This document shows, piece after piece, positions 8,373 to 17,415 of a stretch of 64,000 nt of DNA (position 1 is the first letter of the stretch; each line of letters opens with the position of its first letter). Under the pieces are notes generated by a model. That model was given only the letters and a program-made list of their open reading frames with translations, made no database searches and was not told the origin of the DNA. The position numbers and the translations under genes were made by a program. The stretch is from contig JAIDXM010000103.1 of assembly GCA_029058745.1 (NCBI GenBank), forward strand, positions 27,091 through 91,090, written 5' to 3'. Source of the DNA: Muribaculaceae bacterium (lineage in GTDB: Bacteria; Bacteroidota; Bacteroidia; Bacteroidales; Muribaculaceae).

Positions 8373-8865
8373 ATTTGATAAAAATTCAGTATCTTTTACC
8401 ACGACAATCGCGTAATTCGCCACCCATATCTCAACAGCATGTTCCCTATCGCCACGTAAAAAAAGACTTATCGTCCGAACAAACACCCTTGATTCATTGT
8501 TAAATATTCGTACTGTCAAACGCAGACACGGCAAACACGCCAAAACAAAACAGCAGGGAAGCGGATTCTGCATTCTCATGCCACTTCCGGAATATTTGAA
8601 AAACGCATTTTACTGAAAAACACAACGCCGGCGGGAAGTAATCCAAACCCGTCAAAACGGCCCGGAGAGAAGTCCGGGCCGTCTCATTAAGTTAAATTCT
8701 CCTAAATAAGGCATCAATTCACTGCTGTCAAGCAAAACCGAGTCTCACCATAAAATAGTTTTCACGATTTTTTTGTAAATTTGCAAATTATTGCGACATG
8801 ATTCGACAATAGACTTTAATAAACAGCGCGGGCTTTTCCCGTCCGCCTCAAATCATAATCTGATA
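8373..8865. other. Gene-poor stretch between efflux operon and glycyl-tRNA synthetase
   Basis: I see no convincing gene. A minus-strand 73-codon frame at 8358-8579 has no ribosome site, no signal and no recognisable motif. The stretch holds a strong hairpin (8657-8666 and 8673-8682, 10 bp of G+C-rich stem, loop GAGAAG) without a long T-run on the plus strand, and the promoter of the synthetase near 8776. Confidence 0.5.
8776..8783 (+). promoter_or_regulatory. -7 promoter box for glycyl-tRNA synthetase
   Basis: TAAATTTG matches the Bacteroidetes -7 consensus exactly. No good TTTG is seen at the -33 position. The leader to the ATG at 8866 would be about 75 nt. Confidence 0.5.
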
Positions 8866-10410
8866 ATGGCAAAACAAGAAGACGTTTTCAAGACCATTGT
8901 AGCCCATGCCAAGGAATATGGGTTTGTGTTTCAATCGAGCGAAATCTACGACGGACTGTCGGCAGTATATGACTACGGACAGAACGGAGTGGAACTCAAG
9001 AACAATATCAAACGCTATTGGTGGGAGGCTATGACCATGCTTCACGACAACATCGTGGGCATCGACTCCGCCATCTTCATGCATCCGACCATCTGGAAGG
9101 CTTCCGGCCACGTTGACGCCTTCAACGACCCTCTGATCGACAACAAGGATTCAAAGAAACGCTACCGTGCCGATGTCCTCATCGAAGAGGAGATTGCTAA
9201 ATTCGACGACAAGATTGACAAGGAGGTGGCAAAGGCGAAGAAACGGTTCGGAGAAAGTTTCGATGAGGCCATGTTCCGCCAGACGAATCCACGCGTACTC
9301 GAGCATCAGGCAAAACGGGACGAACTGCACACACGTTTCTCTGAGGCAATGAACGCGAACGATCTCGAAGCGCTCCGACAGATTATCCTTGACTATGAAA
9401 TCGTAGATCCAATCTCCGGAACCCGCAACTGGACCGACGTGCGCCAGTTCAACCTTATGTTCAAGACAGAGATGGGATCAACAGCAGACGGAGCAATGGA
9501 CGTATATCTTCGCCCGGAAACCGCACAGGGAATTTTCGTCAACTATCTGAACGTGCAGAAAACAGGACGTATGCGCATACCCTTCGGAATAGCCCAGATT
9601 GGAAAGGCTTTCCGCAATGAAATCGTGGCTCGCCAGTTCATTTTCCGCATGAGGGAATTCGAGCAGATGGAGATGCAATTCTTTGTTCGCCCCGGTGAGG
9701 AACTGAAATGGTTTGACACATGGCGACAGACTCGTCTCCGCTGGCATAAAGCACTTGGCCTCGGCGACGAGAAATACCGTTTCCATGACCACGAGAAGCT
9801 CGCCCACTATGCCAATGCCGCCACTGACATCGAATTCCAGATGCCCTTCGGATTCAAGGAAGTGGAAGGTATTCACTCCAGAACCAACTTCGACCTTTCT
9901 CAACATGAGAAGTTCTCCGGGAAGAAGATACAGTACTTTGACCCTGAACTAAACGAAAGCTACACTCCATACGTTATAGAGACATCAATCGGTGTTGACC
10001 GTATGTTCCTGAGCGTACTGTGCAGTTGCTATGAGGACCAGCAACTCGAAGGTGGCGACCATCGTGTCGTGCTTCACTTCCCGGCTCCTCTCGCCCCCGT
10101 GAAATGTGCCGTGCTTCCTCTTGTGAAGAAAGACGGACTTCCGGAGAAAGCCCGCGAAATACAGCACAAGCTCCGTTTCGACTTCACTTGTCAGGTTGAC
10201 GAGAAAGACTCTATCGGAAAACGCTATCGCCGTCAGGATGCCATAGGCACTCCCTACTGCATAACCGTTGACCATCAAACTCTTGAAGACAATACCGTCA
10301 CACTGCGTCATCGCGACTCCATGGCACAGGAACGCGTCAGCATCGATGACCTTGAAAAGATTCTTGCAGAAAAGGTGAGCCTCAACAGCCTTCTCCGTAA
10401 GCTTCTCTGA
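8866..10410 (+). CDS. glyQS: Glycyl-tRNA synthetase, single-chain dimeric type
   Basis: A 514-residue class II synthetase that charges tRNA-Gly in the cytosol. I chose the ATG at 8866 (MAKQEDVFKTIVAHAKEYG) because the frame upstream of it to 8791 does not look like protein and the length then fits the family. Class II motif 2 is in AFRNEIVARQFIFRMREFEQ and motif 3 in the segment with SIGVDRMFLSVL. The C-terminal third is the anticodon-binding domain (LAPVKCAVLPLVKKDGLPEK onward). This is the archaeal/eukaryotic-like dimer, not the alpha2-beta2 enzyme of E. coli, as expected for Bacteroidetes. It is preceded by its own promoter and followed by a small lipoprotein cluster. Confidence 0.96.
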   Translation: MAKQEDVFKTIVAHAKEYGFVFQSSEIYDGLSAVYDYGQNGVELKNNIKRYWWEAMTMLHDNIVGIDSAIFMHPTIWKASGHVDAFNDPLIDNKDSKKRYRADVLIEEEIAKFDDKIDKEVAKAKKRFGESFDEAMFRQTNPRVLEHQAKRDELHTRFSEAMNANDLEALRQIILDYEIVDPISGTRNWTDVRQFNLMFKTEMGSTADGAMDVYLRPETAQGIFVNYLNVQKTGRMRIPFGIAQIGKAFRNEIVARQFIFRMREFEQMEMQFFVRPGEELKWFDTWRQTRLRWHKALGLGDEKYRFHDHEKLAHYANAATDIEFQMPFGFKEVEGIHSRTNFDLSQHEKFSGKKIQYFDPELNESYTPYVIETSIGVDRMFLSVLCSCYEDQQLEGGDHRVVLHFPAPLAPVKCAVLPLVKKDGLPEKAREIQHKLRFDFTCQVDEKDSIGKRYRRQDAIGTPYCITVDHQTLEDNTVTLRHRDSMAQERVSIDDLEKILAEKVSLNSLLRKLL

Positions 10411-10485
10411 ATTGTTCCACCATCACGGCATCTGTCGGAGGGGGTGAGGATTCCCGTCCGGCCGATGCCGTAAAAAGTAAAGCGC

Positions 10486-11076
10486 ATGAAGAAAATCATC
10501 AGCAAAATCATTATGGCAGTCGTGGCTGTTGTCATGATGTCATCGCTCTCCTCTTGCAACTACAATTCGCTTGTGGAGAAGCAGCAGTCTGTAGATCAAG
10601 CCTGGGCACAGGTTGAAAACCAGTATCAGAGGAGGGCCGACCTCATCCCGAATCTCGTGAATACGGTGAAAGGATATTCCACCCATGAGAGTGAGACTCT
10701 GCAGAAAGTGACCGAAGCCCGTGCGAAAGCCACTTCCATAACCATTGATGCCGACAATCTGAATGAGGAGACCCTCGCGAAATTCCAGCAGGCACAGGGG
10801 GAACTCTCGCAGGCCCTGAAATCGCTTCTCGCTGTGACGGAAGCCTATCCCGACCTGAAGGCGAATGAGAATTTCATGAACCTCCAGACTCAGCTCGAGG
10901 GCACCGAAAACAGAATCTCTACAGAAAGGATGCGATACACTGAAGCTGTGAAGGAGTATAATACAAGCATTAAGAAATTCCCGACAATGATTTATGCCGG
11001 ATGGTTCGGATTCAAGGAGAAACCGCAATTCAAGGCTGAAGCAGGTGCTGAAAAAGCCCCGGAAGTCAAATTCTAA
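10486..11076 (+). CDS. lemA: LemA-family lipoprotein
   Basis: A 196-residue protein. The N-terminus is a lipoprotein signal with Cys24 (LSSCN), so it is anchored to a membrane facing the periplasm. The core VDQAWAQVENQYQRRADLIP, NLVNTVKGY and the long following helices are diagnostic for LemA (four-helix bundle). The conserved end FGFKEKPQF is also present. The molecular function of LemA proteins is not established; in some bacteria they occur with TPM-domain proteins or HtpX proteases, which are absent here. The gene lies 75 bp after glyQS and 17 bp before an FKBP-like lipoprotein gene, with which it is probably co-transcribed. Confidence 0.92.
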   Translation: MKKIISKIIMAVVAVVMMSSLSSCNYNSLVEKQQSVDQAWAQVENQYQRRADLIPNLVNTVKGYSTHESETLQKVTEARAKATSITIDADNLNEETLAKFQQAQGELSQALKSLLAVTEAYPDLKANENFMNLQTQLEGTENRISTERMRYTEAVKEYNTSIKKFPTMIYAGWFGFKEKPQFKAEAGAEKAPEVKF

Positions 11077-11093
11077 AATAACACAACCATAAT

Positions 11094-11660
11094 ATGACCA
11101 TCAAGAATTTCGGTTTTCTGACTCTTCCATTCGCCATTTCTGCGCTGGCGCTGTCCTCTTGTCTTGGCGACGACCCGGAAAGCGACTACTCAGAATGGAG
11201 AACCAGGAACACAGATTATATTGAAAAGGCGGAAGCCTCGACTATAGATGGAGTGAAAGAGTATGAGAAAATTGTGCCGGCATGGGACAAGGCTTCTTTC
11301 GTTCTTCTGAAATGGCACAACGACCGTTCCCAGACGGCCAACAGGCTTTCTCCCCTCGACAACTCTACAATCAACGTGAAATATCTCCTCACAAATATCG
11401 AGGGTGACACCATCGACTCCTCCTATAAACTCACTGAAAACGGCGACAGCATCTTCCAATGCCAGCCATGCGATATGGTGACAGGATTCTGGATTGCCAC
11501 AACATCAATGCATGTTGGCGACAGTGTGACCGCCGTGATGCCTTACACTTGCGGATATGGCGTCACCGGGAGCGGGTCGATACTTCCCTACTCCACCCTG
11601 ATTTTCCAAATCAAGCTCGACAGCATCGTAGCTTTCGAGACTCTCCCGGACAGACAGTAA
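11094..11660 (+). CDS. FKBP-type peptidyl-prolyl isomerase-like lipoprotein
   Basis: A 188-residue lipoprotein with Cys23 (LALSSCLGD). The C-terminal half resembles an FKBP domain: a beta-strand region with DTIDSSYK, then MHVGDSVTAVMPYTCGYG and the final ILPYSTLIFQIKLDSI, which matches the usual 'IPPxSxLxFxIxL' strand. It would assist folding of proteins in the periplasm or at the outer membrane. The aromatic active-site set is only partly conserved, so it may be a chaperone-like relative with weak isomerase activity. It follows lemA closely. Many Bacteroidetes genomes carry several small FKBP lipoproteins of this kind, including gliding-associated GldI relatives. Confidence 0.72.
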   Translation: MTIKNFGFLTLPFAISALALSSCLGDDPESDYSEWRTRNTDYIEKAEASTIDGVKEYEKIVPAWDKASFVLLKWHNDRSQTANRLSPLDNSTINVKYLLTNIEGDTIDSSYKLTENGDSIFQCQPCDMVTGFWIATTSMHVGDSVTAVMPYTCGYGVTGSGSILPYSTLIFQIKLDSIVAFETLPDRQ

Positions 11661-11750
11661 TAAATCACCAACCCTACCTACATCAGCGCCATGCTTCCTG
11701 TAAAACGGAATCATGGCGCTGGATTATAAAATCTGAATTATATCAAAACT

Positions 11751-12083
11751 ATGAAGACAATACTGACAAAACTCGCTCCTGCCTTGATGGCGACACTAAT
11801 CGGAGCCTGTTCCGGAACAGAAAAAACCGAAGCCCTCACCGCAGAAATCACTGCAGCTCAGATGGAGGGCCGCAACGCGGCACGTTCAGTAATCAACAGG
11901 CAATGGAAAGACACCACCGGCTTCGACCAGACTCTTGAGAAAGCTGTGGAGAAAAGATACACATACCTGAAACATGGCAGACCGGAATGCGCGGAAGCAT
12001 TCGACTCAACCTTCGTGCATACTGTCAGGACAGTACGCCCTGACCTTATGACACTTATTGAGAATTCCATCCTGTTTCATTGA
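11751..12083 (+). CDS. Small lipoprotein of unknown function
   Basis: A 110-residue frame with a convincing lipoprotein signal (Cys20 in LIGAC). The mature part is short, charged and predicted helical, with KAVEKRYTYLKHGRPECAEAFDSTF. I do not recognise a family. The gene is 90 bp after the FKBP-like lipoprotein and ends close to a convergent gene. The lipobox and gene-like composition support it as real; the function is open. Confidence 0.6.
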   Translation: MKTILTKLAPALMATLIGACSGTEKTEALTAEITAAQMEGRNAARSVINRQWKDTTGFDQTLEKAVEKRYTYLKHGRPECAEAFDSTFVHTVRTVRPDLMTLIENSILFH

Positions 12084-12120
12084 CAATGCCTTGAGGCAAA
12101 TAGAATTCATTGAGACATAA

Positions 12121-12891
12121 TCAGGACTGTCCGCGGCTCACCCCTATACCAAATAGAGCGAAATCATATATCGCGGGATCATCAGGCCGGAATCCGCGCA
12201 ATACAGAGGTGAGTTGCTCAACACTCTTACGGTCGTTCCCCTTCCTGGACAATATTCTAAGTTCTCGCGACACATTTCCAACATGCACGTCAAGTGGAAT
12301 GAACAGCTTGCTCTTTGGAATAGATTTCCACATCCCCATATCCACTATGCCGTCATCGCGTACAAGCCAACGCAACGCCATGTTGACACGCTTAAGAGCA
12401 GTCTGATTTAAATTGACCGGCAGACATTGGCTGCAAGTGGCCCCGCCGTTCACATCACTCATAATCTTCTGCATACCCTCCACAAGCCGCCACGCCGGAG
12501 CCTCTGATTCTCCCGCCTTCATACTGTCAGAAAAAGAATCGAGACTTCCATAGTCATTATATATACGTCGCATTCCTCGGAGGAAATAGCGGAAATGACA
12601 TCCGAAAAACGTGCGGTGAAGGTTCATATCGGGATTCAAATCCTCATAACCTTCATCCATCACATATTTATACGGCTCATTATCCATTAGCGACAGAATC
12701 CGCTCCGCATCACGGCATATCATCTTTCGGTTGCCCCAGGCTATTATCGCAGACAGGAATGCCGTGATTTCCACATCCTGCAAACGCGAAAACCTGCGAG
12801 GAAACTGCACAGGGTCCTTATCTATAAAATCAGGTGTATTGATACGAGCCGCCTCAAAGTCAAGCAGTTCCTTTATATCATTCATTGTCAT
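12121..12891 (-). CDS. DUF2400/TIGR02757-family protein
   Basis: A 256-residue protein of the TIGR02757 (DUF2400) family, judged from RFSRLQDVEITAFLSAIIAW, FFGCHFRYFLRG and the long C-terminal block. Function is unknown. The segment PLDVHVG (residues 199-205) and the helices around it look like the last part of the helix-hairpin-helix DNA glycosylase fold, where a D-x-H-V sequence holds the catalytic Asp. A role in DNA binding or repair is therefore possible but is inference. Two ATGs are possible (12891 and 12885). It is convergent with the lipoprotein cluster and 53 bp downstream of the GHL10 gene, perhaps in one transcript. Confidence 0.8.
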   Translation of the reverse strand: MTMNDIKELLDFEAARINTPDFIDKDPVQFPRRFSRLQDVEITAFLSAIIAWGNRKMICRDAERILSLMDNEPYKYVMDEGYEDLNPDMNLHRTFFGCHFRYFLRGMRRIYNDYGSLDSFSDSMKAGESEAPAWRLVEGMQKIMSDVNGGATCSQCLPVNLNQTALKRVNMALRWLVRDDGIVDMGMWKSIPKSKLFIPLDVHVGNVSRELRILSRKGNDRKSVEQLTSVLRGFRPDDPAIYDFALFGIGVSRGQS

Positions 12892-12944
12892 CTCAATAAA
12901 ACAAATATTTTCACTTACGTCGATTAATTCGCTCTGCCCGGAGC

Positions 12945-14474
12945 CTAACGCCCAAGTGTCACGGATGTCGGTTTACTCTCTCTGTTCATTCGGTCGAGCG
13001 CTGTCACCATGAATGTGGAACCAACGAGAGAATCATCATCGGCATCTCCCACAAGAACCCTCACATAAGGGGTCAATGCTACTATCGCTTGCGAATCTTC
13101 AAGATTGTGTGCCTCTCCCGGAAAAAACTGATACACCACATATTTAACGGCATCGGTCTCCTGCTGACCCCGCTTCTGTTGAGAGGCATGCCACGTGAGG
13201 AACAGCTTCCCGTTCTCCTCCGACAACTGAAGACCTTTCACCGACGAAGGCCTGACATCCCGGTCGCCATATGCCGGAGGCAACGCGATTGTCGATTGAT
13301 GCCGCAAAGCAAGAGAATCCGCCACTCCCTTCATATTAGAGGTAACCCAATAACCATGCCACCATACATTCCCGTTGACATTCGGCAGTTCTCTCGAAAT
13401 CCTGACCTTGGTGGCAAGTTCGTTTGTGTCATGCGCCTTCGGATCAGGCGTGTTCATCGTGCGCTGAACATCCTGACCTATATATACATCCACTCCCTCC
13501 GCATTGTCGTTCCACCATTTGGCAAGGCTACGGCTCGGAGCCGCCTTCATATCGAGGGTCCAGTAAAGCTGCGGCACAAGATAATCAATCCACTTGTTTT
13601 TAGCCCAAAGCAAGACATCGGCATACAAGTCATCATAATTCTGAAGTCCGGAACTCTCACTGCCACGCGGGTCGCTCTTTTTGTTGCGCCAGATTCCAAA
13701 CGGACTCACACCGAATCTAACCCATGGCTTCTCACTCTTGATTGTGGCGTTTAGCTGCTGAATCAGGAGGTCAACATTATTACGCCGCCACTCATTGCGC
13801 TCCAAGCCGTTGCCAAATTTCCTGTAGCTCGCGTCATCGGCATTAAAACGGCGTCCATTGGCTGGGTAGGGATAGAAATAATCATCGATATGAATACCAT
13901 CGACATCATACCGGCTCACTATGTCGCGCACAACATCGCAGATGAAATCACGGTTCTCCTTATATGCGGGATCAAAAAAAACCTGACCGTTAAACTTCAC
14001 AAACCTGTGAGGCTCTTTCCTGGAGATATGAGACGAGGGAAGTATGTCCTTGGCATTTGAGGTGACACGATAAGGATTAAGCCACGCATGAAATTCCATT
14101 CCACGGTTATGGGCCTGGATTATGGCATACTCCATAGGATCCCACTCAGGAGAAGGAGCCTTCCCACGTTTACCGGTGAGCCATGCAGTCCAGGGTTCAA
14201 GTTCTGATGGATACATGGCATCGGCTGTGGGTCTCACCTGGAAAATCACCGCATTGCACCCCGCATCCTGCAATTTCTGGAACTGATCGTCAATATACCG
14301 TTTCGCCTCTTCCGTAGTCTTGTTCTGCCACTGTGTCTGTCCTATCACATGAAGCCATGCTCCCCTGAACTCCCTTTTGGGATTCTGTGCGGATACAAAC
14401 GAACCGGAAGCCATGAAGCCGGAGAAAAGCAAAGCCCCCGCCGCCATATTTGAGAAAAATCTTCTAAACCTCAC
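12945..14474 (-). CDS. GHL10-family glycoside hydrolase (YddW/DigH-like)
   Basis: A 509-residue secreted protein. Residues 1-29 are a signal peptide (SGFMASGSFVSAQ). The GHL10 (PF02638) domain follows, with KREFRGAWLHVIGQ, GCNAVIFQVRPTADAMY, GMEFHAWLNPYRV and DVDGIHIDDYFYPYP as landmarks up to about residue 370. A fibronectin-like C-terminal part completes it. E. coli DigH (YddW), of this family, cleaves peptidoglycan glycan strands stripped of stem peptides at the divisome. A similar cell-wall role is likely but a polysaccharide substrate is possible given the carbohydrate genes next door. The gene ends with TAG, and the divergent GH43 gene starts 359 bp away. Confidence 0.85.
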   Translation of the reverse strand: MRFRRFFSNMAAGALLFSGFMASGSFVSAQNPKREFRGAWLHVIGQTQWQNKTTEEAKRYIDDQFQKLQDAGCNAVIFQVRPTADAMYPSELEPWTAWLTGKRGKAPSPEWDPMEYAIIQAHNRGMEFHAWLNPYRVTSNAKDILPSSHISRKEPHRFVKFNGQVFFDPAYKENRDFICDVVRDIVSRYDVDGIHIDDYFYPYPANGRRFNADDASYRKFGNGLERNEWRRNNVDLLIQQLNATIKSEKPWVRFGVSPFGIWRNKKSDPRGSESSGLQNYDDLYADVLLWAKNKWIDYLVPQLYWTLDMKAAPSRSLAKWWNDNAEGVDVYIGQDVQRTMNTPDPKAHDTNELATKVRISRELPNVNGNVWWHGYWVTSNMKGVADSLALRHQSTIALPPAYGDRDVRPSSVKGLQLSEENGKLFLTWHASQQKRGQQETDAVKYVVYQFFPGEAHNLEDSQAIVALTPYVRVLVGDADDDSLVGSTFMVTALDRMNRESKPTSVTLGR

Positions 14475-14833
14475 TTATATACTGTTTTCAAATTATTATA
14501 CTATCCCCTTTTATCCCCTGTGACATCCCATGCCTGCAACATGGCCATGCTTTCCGGCAAAAATGCCGCGTCTCCGAGACATGACGTGCCTGGCTGCTCA
14601 TGGAGTCACCACCCTATCCCTGTTTACACTACAAATTTAATACAAAATCCATTCTCTTACAAATAGAAATCTCCCCTAAAACAGTTTTTAAGGCTGCAAC
14701 CACAACGATATACACCGGGAAACACAAATCAGTGCACCATAAAAAACCGAGAGATAAACAGGGATAAACGACATCGTCCCACATTTGTCCGATTCATTAT
14801 TTTTAATTATCTTTACGCACAAAAGAATTAGCC
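14475..14833 (+). promoter_or_regulatory. Divergent intergenic region with promoter for the GH43 gene
   Basis: No gene is seen. TTTG at 14784-14787 and TATCTTTA at 14808-14815, spaced by 20 bp, form a good Bacteroidetes promoter for the GH43 gene, with a start site only about 12 nt before its ATG. The rest is A+T-rich without clear repeats; it should also hold the promoter of the GHL10 gene. Confidence 0.55.
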
Positions 14834-15850
14834 ATGAACAATCCTATGGGAACGATTTCCAGACTGCTTCATCTCTCCCTACTGACATTCGCCACTGTGT
14901 GCGTTGCCGCAGAGGCGCCACGACACATCCCGGAGGTTCGCTATGACGTGCCCCGCGACTCTATCATTCTCAGCGACCCGGCAGTACTCGCCGACGCAAA
15001 AACAGGGATGTACTATATGACCGGCACAGGAGGGCTACTTTGGAAAAGCCGCGACCTGAACCTATGGAACGGCCCTTATGTCGTGGCACAACCCGACACC
15101 GCATCCTGGATGGGTGCCAATCCCCACATATGGGCGGCCGAACTCCATGAATACAAGGGAAAATACTACTATTTCGCGACCTTCACCAACGACAACATAA
15201 CCATCGGAAAAACAAAAGACGGCACCCCCATCCCAAGGCGTGCATCCCATATTCTCGTCTCCGACTCACCCGACGGGCCTTACCATCCTGTAGCCGGGAC
15301 AGATTACCTCCCTGACCACCGTCCTACCCTCGACGGGACATTCTGGATTGACAACGGCAAGCCATACATGGTGTTCTGCGGCGAATGGCTGCATAATGAA
15401 ATCGGCACGATGGAAACTGTGGAACTTTCCCCGGACCTCAGCAAATCCGTCAACAGTCCGGACACTCTATTCCATGCCTTGGACTCTCCCTGGAGTCGGG
15501 AAATCAGAGATGGAAAGGAAACCTCCAACCGCGTCACAGATGGGCCCTGGCTATTCCGGACAGGCACAGGACGACTCGGTATGATATGGACATCATGGAT
15601 ATTCAGTTCCTATACAATGGGGGTCGCATATTCTGAGAGCGGCACACTCAAAGGACCCTGGATTCAAGAAAAAGAACCGATAACACCTCCGGATTTCGGA
15701 CATGGGATGATTTTCCGCGACCTTGTCGGACGTGATATACTTTCCGTGCACAGCCACTCTTCCGTCAATGGCAGATATATCAGACGCCCGACATTCTGGC
15801 AAATCGACCTCTCCGGCGACAAACTCAGAATCTTGAAAAAAATCAATTAA
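14834..15850 (+). CDS. GH43-family glycoside hydrolase
   Basis: A 338-residue secreted five-bladed propeller enzyme. Residues 1-25 are the signal peptide. The expected catalytic base is Asp48 in ILSDPAV, and the pKa-modulating Asp is Asp167 in LDGTFWID. The usual general-acid Glu would be in an 'EGP' sequence; here the aligned residues read TDGPWLF with Asp236. The family removes arabinose or xylose side chains, or galactose, from plant glycans. It is first in a run with alkaline phosphatase (20 bp gap), ahead of a GH27-GH78 fusion. Family sure; substrate not read from sequence. Confidence 0.87.
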   Translation: MNNPMGTISRLLHLSLLTFATVCVAAEAPRHIPEVRYDVPRDSIILSDPAVLADAKTGMYYMTGTGGLLWKSRDLNLWNGPYVVAQPDTASWMGANPHIWAAELHEYKGKYYYFATFTNDNITIGKTKDGTPIPRRASHILVSDSPDGPYHPVAGTDYLPDHRPTLDGTFWIDNGKPYMVFCGEWLHNEIGTMETVELSPDLSKSVNSPDTLFHALDSPWSREIRDGKETSNRVTDGPWLFRTGTGRLGMIWTSWIFSSYTMGVAYSESGTLKGPWIQEKEPITPPDFGHGMIFRDLVGRDILSVHSHSSVNGRYIRRPTFWQIDLSGDKLRILKKIN

Positions 15851-15870
15851 TAAGAACAATCCATTTAGTA

Positions 15871-17271
15871 ATGAAACACAGATTTATCTCAATGATTGCG
15901 GCCTCGTTTATCAGCACCGCATCCTTCCTCTCCTTCGCAGACGCTCCTAAATATATCTTCTACTTCATAGGAGACGGAATGGGTATGGCTCCTGCAATGG
16001 CGGCGGCCACATACAACAGGTCAGTGCTTGGCACCGCAGAGCTACCCCTCATGATGACATTCCCCGTGGCCGGACAAGTCATGACCTATTCGGCAAGTTC
16101 GGATGTCACCGACTCCGCCGCGGCAGGCACCGCCCTCGCCACCGGCAACAAAACCGTAAATGGTATGCTTGGCGTGACTCCCGACACTACCGCCGTATAT
16201 TCCATAGCCGGAATCCTTAAAGACAAACTCGGATATGGCGTCGGCCTCGTCACCAACGTAGCCGCCGACGACGCTACGCCAGGAGCGTTCTATGCCCATG
16301 TCCCTCACAGGAAGATGGCGAAGGAAATCGACCGCCAGTTCGCCGAGGGCAATGTGGATTTTCTCGCGGGAGCCTCGCTCAACGGCCTGTACGACAAGGA
16401 CGGAAATTCAACTGGAGTGCCGGAATTGTTTGAGAAAAACAACATACGGCTCGTCAATACCATAGATGAAATTGGAAACGGCACCGAAAGAATAGCCCTC
16501 ATCGAGAAGAACCCTTTCCATAAATCAAACATCGGATATGTCAACGACTCGATTCCCGGAAAGCTCACTCTTACCGACATGACTCAGGCATGCCTTGACT
16601 ATCTCATCAGAAAGACCCCCGACGGCTTCTTCATGATGGTGGAAGGTGGCAACATCGACCATGCCCTGCATGGCAACGACGGACTCTCCGCCATTTCTGA
16701 AATTTATAACTTCAATGACGCTCTCACCGTGGCCTACCGCTTCCTTCTTGCCCATCCGGAGGAAACCCTGATTGTAGTGACAGCCGACCACGACACCGGC
16801 GGACTCTCTATCGGCAACAATGCCAACGGATATGTGGCGCATTTCGATGTCCTGAAGAGTCAGAAAATGTCGAAAGAGATGTTCTCCGACGTATGCAAGA
16901 AATGGCTCGGAAGCAACCGCAAACAGTCATGGACAAACATGAAGGCATTCCTGAAAGAGAACTTCGGATTCTGGGGGAAAGTCAAGATTGACGACAAGGA
17001 AACAGAGGCACTCAAAACCCTGTATGCGGATGTCTTTGAAAAGAAGAACTCTAAAGAAGAGAAATCGCTCTATAACAATTTCAATGCCTTCGCCTCGGAA
17101 GTGTTCCGCCTCATCTCAAAGAAAGCAGCCGTAGGATTCACCACAGGAGCCCACACCGGCAACCCTGTCCCGGTATATTCCGCAGGTGTCGGCTCAGAGA
17201 ACTTCGGCAGACTCCTCAACAACACCGAAATTCCCGCTGAAATACTCCGTATCTCCGGTCTTTCATTCTGA
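15871..17271 (+). CDS. Alkaline phosphatase (PhoA family)
   Basis: A 466-residue secreted phosphomonoesterase. A signal peptide covers residues 1-24. The metal-binding start IFYFIGDGMGMAPAM and the nucleophile Ser82 in VTDSAAAGTALATGNK are diagnostic. Further metal ligands are in MMVEGGNIDHALH, VTADHDTGG and GAHTGNPVPVY. It hydrolyses phosphate monoesters in the periplasm. A 140-residue insert lies between the VTADHDTGG and GAHTG blocks, as in several Bacteroidetes members. It starts 20 bp after the GH43 gene, so co-expression with carbohydrate genes is likely. No Pho-box was recognised. Confidence 0.93.
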   Translation: MKHRFISMIAASFISTASFLSFADAPKYIFYFIGDGMGMAPAMAAATYNRSVLGTAELPLMMTFPVAGQVMTYSASSDVTDSAAAGTALATGNKTVNGMLGVTPDTTAVYSIAGILKDKLGYGVGLVTNVAADDATPGAFYAHVPHRKMAKEIDRQFAEGNVDFLAGASLNGLYDKDGNSTGVPELFEKNNIRLVNTIDEIGNGTERIALIEKNPFHKSNIGYVNDSIPGKLTLTDMTQACLDYLIRKTPDGFFMMVEGGNIDHALHGNDGLSAISEIYNFNDALTVAYRFLLAHPEETLIVVTADHDTGGLSIGNNANGYVAHFDVLKSQKMSKEMFSDVCKKWLGSNRKQSWTNMKAFLKENFGFWGKVKIDDKETEALKTLYADVFEKKNSKEEKSLYNNFNAFASEVFRLISKKAAVGFTTGAHTGNPVPVYSAGVGSENFGRLLNNTEIPAEILRISGLSF

Positions 17272-17387
17272 CCTGAGATACTACACCTTTCTGACATCCG
17301 ATTAAGGCAGGTTGGACATTTTGGGTGACAACCATACAGTATCAAACAGTCTTGATTGTCCTAATAGTGGGTCAATCCGAAAATTCA

Positions 17388-17395
17388 TAACTTTG
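17388..17395 (+). promoter_or_regulatory. -7 promoter box for the GH27-GH78 gene
   Basis: An exact TAACTTTG lies 20 bp before the ATG at 17416. The -33 region has no TTTG at the right spacing, as expected for an activator-dependent promoter. Confidence 0.55.
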
Positions 17396-17415
17396 CAACA
17401 CAGAAATATAGTTTA

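Noticed and set aside
8358..8579. 73-codon minus-strand frame in the gap before glyQS
   Set aside because: It overlaps the efflux promoter, has no recognisable motif or signal, and the amino acid mix looks random.
8657..8682. Terminator of an unseen plus-strand gene
   Set aside because: The hairpin is strong but has no T-run and no gene ends just before it.
8791..10410. Longer glycyl-tRNA synthetase with 25 more residues
   Set aside because: The extension covers the leader next to the promoter and does not resemble the family; the ATG at 8866 does.
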